This document shows, piece after piece, positions 9,001 through 19,698 of a stretch of DNA of 64,000 bases. The notes under the pieces are model-generated. The model was not told the origin of the DNA. It worked only from the letters and a program-made list of their open reading frames with translations, and ran no database searches. Within the stretch, counting starts at the first letter, position 1. Each line of letters opens with the position of its first letter. Source of the stretch: Myxococcales bacterium (lineage in GTDB: Bacteria > Myxococcota_A > Polyangia > Haliangiales > Haliangiaceae); contig JADKKI010000036.1 of NCBI GenBank assembly GCA_016720595.1, positions 1 through 64,000 on the forward strand. The letters run 5' to 3'. A program made the translations under genes and the position numbers.

Positions 9001-10347
9001 TTGCGGCTCCCTGACTGGTTTCGCGACCGCACGATTCGCAAGGTCGCGAAGTACGGCGTTCCGGCTGCGCTCGGGAAGTTCGTCAATGCGATCTCGGGGC
9101 TCGTCACCCTCGCGATCCTGACCCGCTACCTCGGCCCGGGTCCGTTCGGCGTGATCGCGGTGATCCGCACCGTCGTGACGCTCGTCGATTCGTACGCCAA
9201 CTTCAACACCTGGCAGGCGATCATCAAGTACGGCACCGAGGCGATCGCCGAGCATCGCTCAGATGACGTCAAGCGCGTCATCAAGCTGTCGTTCCTGATC
9301 GATGCCTCGACCGCGGTGATCGGCGCGCTCGTGGTGGCCGTCCTCGCGTTCGCGATCCCGGGCCGGTTCGGGTGGTCGTCGCACGAGGCCGCGCTGTGTG
9401 CGCTCTACAGCGTCACGCTGGTGTCCAAGGTCTCGGGGACCTCCGACGGGATCTTCCGGATCTGCGACGCCTATCGCGTGCAGGCGATCGTGGCAGGCGC
9501 CTCCGCGATCACGATGACCGGCCTGGTCGTGGTGTTCGTCGCCGCCGGCGCCTCGTTCGAGGGCTGCGTGGCAGCGCTGATCATCGGCGAGGTCGCGAGC
9601 AACATCGCCACGACGATCAGCGCGAGCTGGGTGGCCAAGCAGGCGGGCTACGCGGGCTGGCTCGGCAGTAACCTCACCGGCATACGCACCACGTTCCCGG
9701 GGATCGTCCGGTTCTTCGTCTCCACCAACGCGCAGCTCACGGTCCGGAACACCCAGAACGAGCTCGACATGATCGTCGTCGGCTCGATGCTCGGGAAGGA
9801 GGCCGCTGGCCTGTTCCGCGTGACCAAGCAGCTCGGGACCATCCCGGGCCGGATCTACTTCCCGTTCGAGCTCGTGCTGTTCACCGAGCTCGCGCGCTGT
9901 GCGGCGCGCCACGACTACAAGGCGTTCCGCGGGTTGTTGATTCGTGCGGTCTCGATCGCGGCGACCGGCGCCTTCGTGATCTGGCTGGTCGCCTCGATCG
10001 CCGCGCGTCCGATGATCGAGCTGGTCGCGGGCTCCGAGTTCGTCTCGGTCGCGCCGGCGTTCCGCTGGTACCTGCTCGCGATGGGCGTCCAGCTGTGCAG
10101 CACGACCATCCAGCGCTCGATGATCGCGCTCGGCCGCCCGGGCACGCTGTTCCTGTTCGATACGGCGAGCCTCGCCGTCCTGATCGTGGCGGCGGTCGTG
10201 GGAGCCCAGCAGTGGGGCATGGTCGGCGTGGCGGCCGCGATCGTCGCTCACAAGTCGATCCAGCTCGTCTGGTCGAGCATCGTGGTGTGGCGGCTCCTGC
10301 GCGCCGCGGAGGCCACCGCCCTGCCGGTCACGGAGCCGACGGGCTAG
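9001..10347 (+). CDS. Wzx-type oligosaccharide flippase
   Basis: Polytopic inner-membrane protein of 448 residues beginning at a TTG 6 bp after the barrel gene. About 12 hydrophobic segments are visible. The N-terminus KVAKYGVPAALGKFVNAISGL and the GPFGVIAVIRTVVTLVDSYA segment match the polysaccharide-transporter/MOP flippase pattern. It would flip undecaprenyl-linked repeat units to the periplasm for a Wzy polymerase. No other flippase is seen in the locus. The TTG start is chosen because no ATG or GTG lies between the previous stop and the first hydrophobic helix. Confidence 0.85.
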   Translation: MRLPDWFRDRTIRKVAKYGVPAALGKFVNAISGLVTLAILTRYLGPGPFGVIAVIRTVVTLVDSYANFNTWQAIIKYGTEAIAEHRSDDVKRVIKLSFLIDASTAVIGALVVAVLAFAIPGRFGWSSHEAALCALYSVTLVSKVSGTSDGIFRICDAYRVQAIVAGASAITMTGLVVVFVAAGASFEGCVAALIIGEVASNIATTISASWVAKQAGYAGWLGSNLTGIRTTFPGIVRFFVSTNAQLTVRNTQNELDMIVVGSMLGKEAAGLFRVTKQLGTIPGRIYFPFELVLFTELARCAARHDYKAFRGLLIRAVSIAATGAFVIWLVASIAARPMIELVAGSEFVSVAPAFRWYLLAMGVQLCSTTIQRSMIALGRPGTLFLFDTASLAVLIVAAVVGAQQWGMVGVAAAIVAHKSIQLVWSSIVVWRLLRAAEATALPVTEPTG

Positions 10348-10387
10348 CTCCAAGCGCCCAGGATCTCTCGGCTTTCTGCGACCCCCG

Positions 10388-10404
10388 ATGGTGATGTCTT
10401 TGCT
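10388..10404 (+). promoter_or_regulatory. Sigma-54-like -24/-12 element
   Basis: TGG at 10389 and TTGCT at 10400 place the invariant GG (10390-10391) and GC (10402-10403) exactly 10 bases apart, as in sigma-54 promoters. It lies 89 bp before the co-polymerase start in a 145-bp intergenic gap. The middle of the -24 box is a poor match to the consensus, so this is a candidate only. The first gene of the window encodes a sigma-54 activator. Confidence 0.4.
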
Positions 10405-10492
10405 TGGATGTGGGGGCGATTCCGGCTACAAGAACCCGCTCCCCGGATGAACGTCCGGGCCTGCTTCGGCATCGAAATCGTTCGAGAACTTC

Positions 10493-11971
10493 GTGGACCC
10501 CGCCCCCAAGCCCCCAGCGCACGCGCCCGACGAACAGCTGTTCGATTTCGACTTCGCGCGCTACATCGACGGCTTTCGCAAATACTTCTGGGCCGTGATC
10601 GCGATCATGGCCCTCGCGATCACCGCGGCGGTCATCTACACGAAGCGACAGCCGAAGATGTACGAGGCCCACGCCTCGGTGCAGATCGAGCCGCGGCTCC
10701 CGGATCTCCTCGGCCAGCGCCAGGAGCTGATCAGCCGCGCGAACATCGGCGGCTCTGACTACTACGCGCAGCAGAAGCAGGTGCTCGCGAGCTACCGGTT
10801 GATCCGGCAGAGCGTCGAGACCCACCAGCTCTACAACAAGCTGCTGTCGCAGGAGGAGCGCGGCGAGCGCAAGCTCGAGGCGCTGATCGATCTCGCCACG
10901 TTGAAGCTCACCGGCATGCTGTCGGTCACGTATCCGGCCGAGAACCGGATCATGTACGTGATCGTGCGGAGCGCGAGCCCGGAGCTCGCCGCCGAGATCG
11001 CCAACGATCATGTCTCGACGTACGTCGACTATTCGAAGGGCCTGGTCTCCACCGACACCAAGAAGGCCTCCGGCGCGCTGTCCACCGAGTTCGACGAGGT
11101 CGAGGGCAAGCTCCGCGCCTCCGAGTCCGCGCTCTACGAGTTCCAGCGCGCGAACGATCTGCTCGCCGTCTCGATCGAGGAGCGGCAGTCCCTCGTGTCG
11201 TCTGGCATCACCGCGTACACCGTCAAGCTCAACGAGACCCATGCCAAGCGCCTCGAGCTCGGTGCGCTCCTCGATCGGATGCGCAAGGCCGCCGACGTGG
11301 AGGTGCTGTCGTCGCCGATCCTGATGCTCGGCCAGAACAGCTCGTTCGATACCCTGCGCGCCACCTACTACACGGAGCGCAACAAGTTCATCGAGATGGA
11401 GAAGGAGATCGGACCGAAGAACCTCGCCTATCAGATGCAGAAGGCGAAGATCGACGACCTCTACTCCGCACTCCAGACCGAAGCGCGCCGCATGCTCGCA
11501 GGTCTCGAGGAGCAGGTCGCCGCGGCCAGCGCCACCGAGGCTGCGCTCAAGCGCGAGGTCGACAAGGCCACCAAGGAAGCCCTCGAGCTCGGCCCGAAGA
11601 TCGTCGCGTACAACGAGCTCCTCCGCCGCAAGAAGAGCGACGAGGATCGCTACAACATCCTGCGCTCGCGCCTGTCCACCAGCGAGCTCAGCGACCGGAT
11701 GTTCCAGAACTTCGATTCCACGAACGTCCGTCCGCTCGATCCGGCGCTGGTCCCCTCCACCCCGGTCTCCCCGCGGCTGCGCGTCAACGTGGCCGCCGCC
11801 GGCATCCTGTCGCTGTTCCTCGGACTCGGCCTCGTGTTCCTGATCGTGTTCTTCGATCGCTCGATCAAGTCCACCGCAGATGCCCAGCAGGCCGCCGGCG
11901 TCCCGGTCCTCGGCATCATCCCGATGCTCGAGGCCGCGGAGCTCGCGGACACCACCGAGAAGCTCGCGTGA
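10493..11971 (+). CDS. Polysaccharide co-polymerase (Wzz/GumC type), N-terminal part of a Wzc-like protein
   Basis: Inner-membrane chain-length determinant that would control polymerisation with the Wzy protein. The GTG start at 10493 gives 492 residues. One membrane helix lies at about 32-52 and a second at about 431-455. Between them are a Wzz domain and a long periplasmic coiled coil (about 200-380) rich in Glu, Lys, Ala and Leu. The PLDPALVPSTPVSPRL segment just before the second helix is the usual Pro-rich motif of co-polymerases. The frame stops at 11971, at the point where Wzc-type proteins continue into the cytoplasmic tyrosine kinase. That kinase is encoded directly after, one frame over, with no start codon of its own. 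Confidence 0.88.
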   Translation: MDPAPKPPAHAPDEQLFDFDFARYIDGFRKYFWAVIAIMALAITAAVIYTKRQPKMYEAHASVQIEPRLPDLLGQRQELISRANIGGSDYYAQQKQVLASYRLIRQSVETHQLYNKLLSQEERGERKLEALIDLATLKLTGMLSVTYPAENRIMYVIVRSASPELAAEIANDHVSTYVDYSKGLVSTDTKKASGALSTEFDEVEGKLRASESALYEFQRANDLLAVSIEERQSLVSSGITAYTVKLNETHAKRLELGALLDRMRKAADVEVLSSPILMLGQNSSFDTLRATYYTERNKFIEMEKEIGPKNLAYQMQKAKIDDLYSALQTEARRMLAGLEEQVAAASATEAALKREVDKATKEALELGPKIVAYNELLRRKKSDEDRYNILRSRLSTSELSDRMFQNFDSTNVRPLDPALVPSTPVSPRLRVNVAAAGILSLFLGLGLVFLIVFFDRSIKSTADAQQAAGVPVLGIIPMLEAAELADTTEKLA

Positions 11972-12662
11972 TCTGTTCGTCCACAAGCAGCCCACCTCAC
12001 GGGTCGCCGAGTGCTGTCGCTCGCTGCGCACGAACATCCTGTTCTCCGCCGCCGATCGTCAGATCAAGACCATCGTGGTCTCCAGCCCGAACCCGCGCGA
12101 GGGCAAGACCACGAGCGTGATCTACCTCGGCACCACGATGGCCCAGAGCGGCCAGCGCGTGCTGCTCGTCGATACCGACATGCGGCGCCCCCGGCTCCAC
12201 GTGTCCCTCGGCGTGCCGCGCCAGACTGGCCTCTCGAACCTGATCGTCGGCGATCAGGACTACGACGCGGTGATCCGCACGACCGACATCCCGAACCTGT
12301 TCGTGCTGCCGTGTGGCCCGCTGCCGCCGAACCCGGCCGAGCTGCTGATGTCGCACCGCTTCGAGGCCGTGCTCGCCGAGCTCGGGAAGCGGTTCGATCG
12401 GATCATCCTCGATTCACCGCCGCTCCAGGTCGTCACCGATGCGGTGATCCTCTCGAAGCGCACCGATGGCGTGATCCTCGTGGTCAGCGCCGGCAAGACC
12501 CTCCGCGAGGAGGCCCGCCGCGCCGCGAAGCAGATCAAGGACGTCGACGGAACGATCTTTGGCGTGATCGTCAACGCGATCGAGCCCGACTCGCGCAGCG
12601 GCTACTACTACTCGTACTACGGCTACACCGAGAAGACGCCCGAGCCGCAGTCCGGGGTCTGA
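11967..12662 (+). CDS. BY-type tyrosine autokinase domain (frameshifted from the co-polymerase)
   Basis: 231 residues of bacterial tyrosine kinase. The conserved entry sequence SRVAECCRSLRTNILF is followed by Walker A REGKTT, Walker A' VLLVDTDMRRPR and Walker B IILDSPP, and the C-terminal tyrosine cluster is GYYYSYYGY. There is no ATG, GTG or TTG between the co-polymerase stop and the domain. Removing one base near 11966 gives a continuous EKLRDLFVHKQPTSRVAE. The pair spans 10493-12662, one base more than a multiple of three. The corrected protein would be a 722-residue Wzc-like kinase, autophosphorylated on the tail to regulate export. A truly split pair using a CTG start cannot be excluded. 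Confidence 0.85.
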   Translation, partial: RDLFVHKQPTSRVAECCRSLRTNILFSAADRQIKTIVVSSPNPREGKTTSVIYLGTTMAQSGQRVLLVDTDMRRPRLHVSLGVPRQTGLSNLIVGDQDYDAVIRTTDIPNLFVLPCGPLPPNPAELLMSHRFEAVLAELGKRFDRIILDSPPLQVVTDAVILSKRTDGVILVVSAGKTLREEARRAAKQIKDVDGTIFGVIVNAIEPDSRSGYYYSYYGYTEKTPEPQSGV

Positions 12663-12666
12663 GCGG

Positions 12667-13398
12667 ATGCGCGTCCTCGGCGTCGTCACAGCGCGTGGTG
12701 GGTCCAAGGGCGTCCCGCGCAAGAACATCCGCCTGCTCGGCGGCAAGCCGCTGATCGCGTGGACGGCGGAGGCGGCCCTCGGCGCGAAGCGGCTCGCACG
12801 CACGGTGGTGTCCACCGACGATGAGGAGATCGCGCAGGTCTCGCGCGCGGCGGGGCTCGACGTGCCGTTCCTGCGGCCACCCGAGCTGGCCCTCGATACC
12901 ACCCCGAGCCTCCCCGTGGTCCAGCACGCGGTCCGCACGCTCGAGGCGATGGGCGATCGGTACGATGCGATCTGTCTCCTGCAGCCCACCAGCCCGCTGC
13001 GCTCTGCCGCCATGATCGATGCGTGCCTCGCCCTGCTCGAGAGCAGCGGCGCGGACTCGGCGGTGACCGTCCTGCCGATCCCGCACGATCAGCATCCGTA
13101 CTGGGCCTATGTCGCGGCGCCCAACGGCGACCTCCGGCTGGCGCTGGGGGGGGCCGCTCCGGCCACGCGCCGCCAGGATCTGCCCCCGGCGTTCTTCCGC
13201 GAGGGCTCGGTCTATACGGTGCGCCGGGACGTGCTGCTCGACGGCGAGAGCCTCTACGGGGCCCGCACGGTCGGCCACGTCATCGAGGCGGCGCAGAGTG
13301 TGAACATCGACACGCTCGAGGACTGGGCGCGCGCCGAGGCCGCCGTCGCCGCGATCTGCGCGACCCGACCTCCCGGTTCCGCACTCTCGGGTAGTTGA
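12667..13398 (+). CDS. CMP-sugar synthetase (acylneuraminate cytidylyltransferase family)
   Basis: Activates a nonulosonic or similar acid sugar as its CMP derivative in the cytoplasm. 243 residues from the ATG at 12667, 4 bp after the kinase stop. The N-terminal nucleotide signature ARGGSKGVPRKNIRLLGGKP and the LLQPTSPLRSAAMID motif are diagnostic of the family. ASTDDEEIA-like and FFREGSVYTVRR segments are also present. No neuraminate or pseudaminate synthase (NeuB/PseI) is visible in the window, so the acid sugar must come from elsewhere or this enzyme uses another substrate. Confidence 0.85.
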   Translation: MRVLGVVTARGGSKGVPRKNIRLLGGKPLIAWTAEAALGAKRLARTVVSTDDEEIAQVSRAAGLDVPFLRPPELALDTTPSLPVVQHAVRTLEAMGDRYDAICLLQPTSPLRSAAMIDACLALLESSGADSAVTVLPIPHDQHPYWAYVAAPNGDLRLALGGAAPATRRQDLPPAFFREGSVYTVRRDVLLDGESLYGARTVGHVIEAAQSVNIDTLEDWARAEAAVAAICATRPPGSALSGS

Positions 13399-13465
13399 TC
13401 TCGGGTAGTTGATCTCGGTGACCTGGGCCACCCCCGCCCCAGACCAGCTGGGCTATGCTGCGCGC

Positions 13466-14293
13466 GTGCGGTCGGTGCTCGCCTTGGCGCTCGTGAGCGC
13501 GTGCGGTTTCTCGGTCCCCGCGAGAGACGATGCCGGCGGCATGCCCGACACGCCTCCCGATGTGCCGACCGTGACGTGGACGGTCGATCCCACCAGCGGC
13601 AAGGCCGTCCCCGCCAACCAGTTCGAGTGGCGAGACTTCCTCAAGGCCAAGGGCCTGACCAGCATCATGACTCCGAACGGGTTGTGGCTCGCGCAAGAAG
13701 CGAGCGGCCCCCTGGCGGACAGCATCGGTCCGGTCGCGCTCGCACCCATCGGCGCCACGCTCTATGGGCTCACCGTCCCCGGCTGGAGCCGCAAGGCCGT
13801 CGGCACCACGGAGGGTTCCGTCGCGAGCTTCTCCAACATGACCGATGCGACGCTGCCGAACGTGGGGAGCACGTCGATGACGGTGCTGGCGCTGATCGCG
13901 TTTCCCGGCAGTGCACCCGCGAACACGCGCACATTCCTCGTCGAGGGCTCGGGCTCGCTGACCGCATTCGCCCAGGCAAATCTCGACTCCAGCAAGCACC
14001 TGATGATGACGATCTCTCCGACCACGACCACGGGCGCGCAGGATCCCGGGACCGCCGCGACCGCCGTGATGATGAAGCTCGACCATCTGCACGCCGAGCA
14101 GAAGCTGTTCACGAGCACCGAGACGATCACGCTGCCCAACACGCCGCTCGTGGGCAGTCGCGGTCTGTTCCTTGGTGGCGCGGTGGCGCCCGCCCCCGAG
14201 ACGCGCTTCCTCTACGTGGTCGCCTGGTACGGATCGCGCGCCGAGATCAGTGATGCTGACGTGACGGCGCTGTTGACGGCGCTCGACTGGTAG
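13466..14293 (+). CDS. Lipoprotein of the polysaccharide locus, possible lectin-like fold
   Basis: 275 residues from the GTG at 13466, which puts the signal peptide (VRSVLALALVSAC) at the N-terminus; an upstream ATG at 13409 would place a non-signal stretch before it. The lipobox is LVSAC with Cys about 13. The rest is beta-rich and Thr/Ser/Gly-rich. The ending YGSRAEISDADVTALLTALDW resembles the tail of LamG/concanavalin-type domains (SDAEVAAL-like), which would suit polysaccharide binding at the outer membrane. I do not recognise the family firmly. Its last 47 bases overlap the convergent gene below. Confidence 0.6.
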   Translation: MRSVLALALVSACGFSVPARDDAGGMPDTPPDVPTVTWTVDPTSGKAVPANQFEWRDFLKAKGLTSIMTPNGLWLAQEASGPLADSIGPVALAPIGATLYGLTVPGWSRKAVGTTEGSVASFSNMTDATLPNVGSTSMTVLALIAFPGSAPANTRTFLVEGSGSLTAFAQANLDSSKHLMMTISPTTTTGAQDPGTAATAVMMKLDHLHAEQKLFTSTETITLPNTPLVGSRGLFLGGAVAPAPETRFLYVVAWYGSRAEISDADVTALLTALDW

Positions 14294-15710
14294 TCGCGAG
14301 CCCCGCGGACGTCGCGAGCGCGTCCACCAGCAGCTGCACGTTGGCGTCCTCCAGCACGGCCGGGAAGCTGACCGGGCTGCCGATGAAGCCCTCGAACGAG
14401 GTCGCCTGCATCGCCGCGATGTACGCGAGGAGCGCCTCGCGATCCGGCACATGTGCGGTGATCGCGCGCTGGAACAATGCGTACCAGCCATCCTTCGGCA
14501 CCTCGCTCGCGCGATACACGCTCGAGACCTGGTTGTAGAACACGTCCCCGAACGTCACCACGGGCTTGTCAAACAGCAGGCCCTCCCAGCCCATGGTGCC
14601 GGTGATCACCGCGATCGCGCTCGCCTGCTTGATCAGCGCCCAGGTGTCCGCATCCGGGCCGAGGAGGCGCACCGCCGGGATCCTGCGGATCGCGTTGTAG
14701 AACTCGAGTGGGCGACGGCCGCGATTCGAGAGGTGTTCCTTGACGTACAGCCGGTATCCGACGGGGAGACTGCGCGCCATGTCCTCGAGCAGCGCGAGCT
14801 GATCGACGTACATCGGCGCCTGGACCAGCGTCGAGGCCTCGGGCTGGAAGTGGATCGGGTAGAGCACGAACTTCTCGCCCTCCACCGGCTCGTCGAAGAG
14901 GCCGAGCAAGCCGGCGCCGCGGATCCTCGCCAACCGCCGCAGCCGCTGCTGCATCACGCGCAGCGGTGGCGTGGAGGTCGGATCCTCGCGATCGCGCCAG
15001 TACCGCGCGGCGGCGAGCTTGAGGATGTTGAAGTCCGCGCGACCGACCCCGGGCGCCACGGCGCGCGAGTCCATCCCGGTGGGACGGCGAGGGCGATTCT
15101 GGAACTCCGTGACGTAGGCCTGCGCGGCGGTGCGCTGCTCGGGCGTGAGGCCCCGGCGCTGGTAGTCCGCGAACAGGCCCTCGACGCTCTCCCAGTGCTG
15201 CATGCCGGAGGCGTACACCGCGATCCGCTTGGGCAGCCGCGCCGCGCCGATGCACCAGAACGGGATCCCCCGCTCGCGGGCGAGCACGAAGTGCGCATAG
15301 CTGTGGAAGCAGGAGATGTCCTCGGAGAACACGAAGTCCGGGCGGACCCGATCGTAGGTGGCCGCGATCTCGCGGAGCCCGACCTCGGCCATCCGCATGA
15401 TCTGCTCGAACGTGCGGCCCGCCAGCAGGTGACGCTCCGACGAGATCATGCGCTGGATCGAGACGCCGAGCTCGCGCTCTCGCTGCTGGAGCCAGGCGAG
15501 ATCGGGCGGTGCATCGCCGTACTTCGGCAGGAGGTCCCGCGTGAAGATCACGAGCGGGTCGTACTCGATGCCGCGGTTGGCGAGCGCATCGGCCTGGGCA
15601 TGGCCCCACACGAACGCACCGAACGAGTCCACCCCACAGCTGCGGAGGCGCTCGGCCATCCGGTGGAACAGCTCCTCGTGGACCGACATGAAAATGTACG
15701 CCTTCGTCAC
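14247..15710 (-). CDS. Capsule-type polysaccharide biosynthesis glycosyltransferase (KpsS/GT-B-like)
   Basis: 487-residue soluble protein from the ATG at 15710, running against its neighbours. The middle and C-terminal parts (about 260-430) resemble the capsule polysaccharide biosynthesis/export family: a KFVLYPIHFQPEAST strand, LYVKEHLSNRGRR, the nucleotide-sugar contact ITGTMGWEGLLFDKPVVTFG, and a VFYNQ segment. Such proteins add Kdo or other sugars to glycolipids. Overlap of its 3' end with the lipoprotein gene and its opposite orientation suggest it was added to the locus separately. The divergent gene is asnB, 74 bp away. Confidence 0.7.
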   Translation of the reverse strand: MTKAYIFMSVHEELFHRMAERLRSCGVDSFGAFVWGHAQADALANRGIEYDPLVIFTRDLLPKYGDAPPDLAWLQQRERELGVSIQRMISSERHLLAGRTFEQIMRMAEVGLREIAATYDRVRPDFVFSEDISCFHSYAHFVLARERGIPFWCIGAARLPKRIAVYASGMQHWESVEGLFADYQRRGLTPEQRTAAQAYVTEFQNRPRRPTGMDSRAVAPGVGRADFNILKLAAARYWRDREDPTSTPPLRVMQQRLRRLARIRGAGLLGLFDEPVEGEKFVLYPIHFQPEASTLVQAPMYVDQLALLEDMARSLPVGYRLYVKEHLSNRGRRPLEFYNAIRRIPAVRLLGPDADTWALIKQASAIAVITGTMGWEGLLFDKPVVTFGDVFYNQVSSVYRASEVPKDGWYALFQRAITAHVPDREALLAYIAAMQATSFEGFIGSPVSFPAVLEDANVQLLVDALATSAGLATTSRAPSTAPSRQHH

Positions 15711-15784
15711 GACGCCCTACGTGTAGAACGAACGAAGGCCTTGCGGACCAGCCGGTTGCAGGTTAGATCGGCTTCCCAACTGAG

Positions 15785-17766
<1,982 letters not shown>

Positions 17767-17770
<4 letters not shown>

Positions 17771-18786
17771 TCCGCGTCGCCGTGATCGGGGCCGGCGCCT
17801 GGGGGCTCAATCACGTCCGCGTACTCGCGAGCGAGCCCGGCTGTCAGCTCGTCAGCGTGGCGGATCCGGATCCCGAGGTCGTCGGCCGCGTGCGGGCGAT
17901 CGCTCCCGAGGCGCGCGTGTATGCGGCGGCGGATGCCGTGATCTCTGATCCTTCGATCGATGCGATCGTGATCTCCTCGCCCTCGGCCTCTCACGCCGCG
18001 CTCGCGGCCGCTGTGCTCGCCGCAGGCAAGCACGTCCTCGTCGAGAAGCCGCTCGCGATCAACCGGGCCGATGCCGTCGCGCTGGTCGAGGCGAGCCGCA
18101 TCCACAAGCGGATCGGGATGGTCGGTCACCAGATGATCTTTCACCCCGCGGTGGTCCGTCTCCGCGAGCTGCTGCGCTCCGGCGCGCTCGGACAGCTGCA
18201 CTATCTCCACAGCACCCGGGTCAACCTCGGTCGGATCCGCAGCGACGAGAACGCGCTGTGGAGCCTCGGGCCGCACGACCTCTCGATGATCGATTTCTTG
18301 ATCGAGGCGACCCCTCAGAACGTCTCCGCGCGCGGCCAGAGCGTGCTGCAGCCCGGCGTCGAGGACGTGGTGTTCGTCACGCTGCGCTACGCGAGCGGGG
18401 AGATCGCGCACATCCACCTGTCGTGGCTCAATCCGCGCAAGGAGCGTCGGCTGACGATGGTGTGCTCGCAGAAGATGGTGGAGTTCGACGATGTCGCCAC
18501 CGACAAGCTGCGGATCTACGACAAGGGGTACGATCGCCCCCCGGTGTTCTCCGACTACGCCCAGTACCTGACGCTGCGCGATGGCAACGTCCACATCCCG
18601 CAGCTCCCGATGCACGAGCCGCTGCGCCTGCAACTCCAGCACTTCCTCGGCTGTGTGCGCGATGGGCGTACGCCGCTCACCGATCTCGCGAGCGGCCTGC
18701 GCGTGGTCACGGTCCTCGAGGCCGCCCAGCGCTCGCTCGCGATGGATGGCGTCCCGGTCGCACTCTCGCCCGAGGAGAACCCCTGA
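17767..18786 (+). CDS. Gfo/Idh/MocA family oxidoreductase
   Basis: NAD(P)-dependent sugar oxidoreductase, 339 residues, with ATG at 17767 inside the asnB stop (ATGA). The N-terminal Rossmann motif is VIGAGAWGLNHVRVL, the EKPLAINRADAVALV segment holds the conserved EKP lysine, and GPHDLSMIDFLIE matches the GxHxxD active-site region. It is distinct from the WlbA-like enzyme at 21081 and has no fused domain. It probably acts on a nucleotide sugar or a sugar already in the pathway. The next gene again overlaps by one base. Confidence 0.85.
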
Positions 18787-19685
18787 TGTCGCGCCCGATC
18801 GTCTCGATCATGATGCCCTGCTTCAACTCGGCCGAGACGCTACACATGGCGCTCGGCTCCGTGGTCGCACAGACGCTGGAAGACTGGGAGTGCATCGGGC
18901 TCGACGACGGTTCGCAGGATCGCACGTGGGAGATCCTGTCCGATGTCGCGAAGCGTGATCGGCGGTTCAAGATCGAGAAGTTCCCGGAGAACCGCGGGCG
19001 GGGTGCGGCGCGCCAGCGCGTGCTCGAGCTCGCCACCGGCAACTACCTCGCGTTCCTCGATTCGGATGACTGGATGTATCCCGAGCGGCTCGCGGCCGAG
19101 GCGCGCTGGCTCGATGCCGACGCGCACATCGGTGCGGTCAGTGCGTGCGCGGCGGTCACCGATGGCTCCGAGGATCTGGTCGGCCTGATGAAGCCACGCT
19201 CGGAACATCCGCTCCCCGTGGTCGCCGCGTTCGAGCACCCGGAACCGCCGCCGTTGCTGTTCCCCACGTCGATGATCCGCACCGACCTCGCGCAGACCAC
19301 CGGCTTCGATCCCGCATTTCGCCGCTCGCAGGACTCGGACTTCCTGATCCGCGCGCTGCTCGGCAAGCACTACGCCCTCGGCTCCGAGGTGCTCTACGCC
19401 TATTCGCAGGCGAGCGCCGCGAGCCTCAGCCGCACGCTCGAGGGGTACAAGTTCCGCGCCCGCACGCACCTCCGCCACTGGCGAAGCCATCCGCTACGCG
19501 TCGCACGAACGCTGGCCGAGACCGGGGCGAAGTACGTCACGTACCGGGTCGCCGGTGCGCTGGGTGCCGAGCAGCGGCTGATCGATCGCCGGTGGGGACC
19601 TGTCGACGAGGCCACGCGGACGGGCTTCGTCGCCGCCCTCGCCACCGTACGCGCCACGGCGCAGCAGCTGTTCGCTCGATCGTGA
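18786..19685 (+). CDS. Glycosyltransferase family 2
   Basis: 299 residues of GT-A fold from the ATG at 18786, which shares a base with the previous stop. VSIMMPCFNSAETLHMALGS is the N-terminal nucleotide-binding strand, LDDGSQDRTWEI the first acidic motif, and LAFLDSDDWMYPERL contains the DSDD metal-binding motif. RRSQDSDFLIRAL is the usual acceptor-site segment. It would add a sugar to the lipid-linked repeat unit at the inner face of the membrane. Its last 38 bases are nearly duplicated at 23766-23803 (see the remnant there). Confidence 0.88.
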   Translation: MSRPIVSIMMPCFNSAETLHMALGSVVAQTLEDWECIGLDDGSQDRTWEILSDVAKRDRRFKIEKFPENRGRGAARQRVLELATGNYLAFLDSDDWMYPERLAAEARWLDADAHIGAVSACAAVTDGSEDLVGLMKPRSEHPLPVVAAFEHPEPPPLLFPTSMIRTDLAQTTGFDPAFRRSQDSDFLIRALLGKHYALGSEVLYAYSQASAASLSRTLEGYKFRARTHLRHWRSHPLRVARTLAETGAKYVTYRVAGALGAEQRLIDRRWGPVDEATRTGFVAALATVRATAQQLFARS

Positions 19686-19698
19686 TCAGGGTGAAGTC

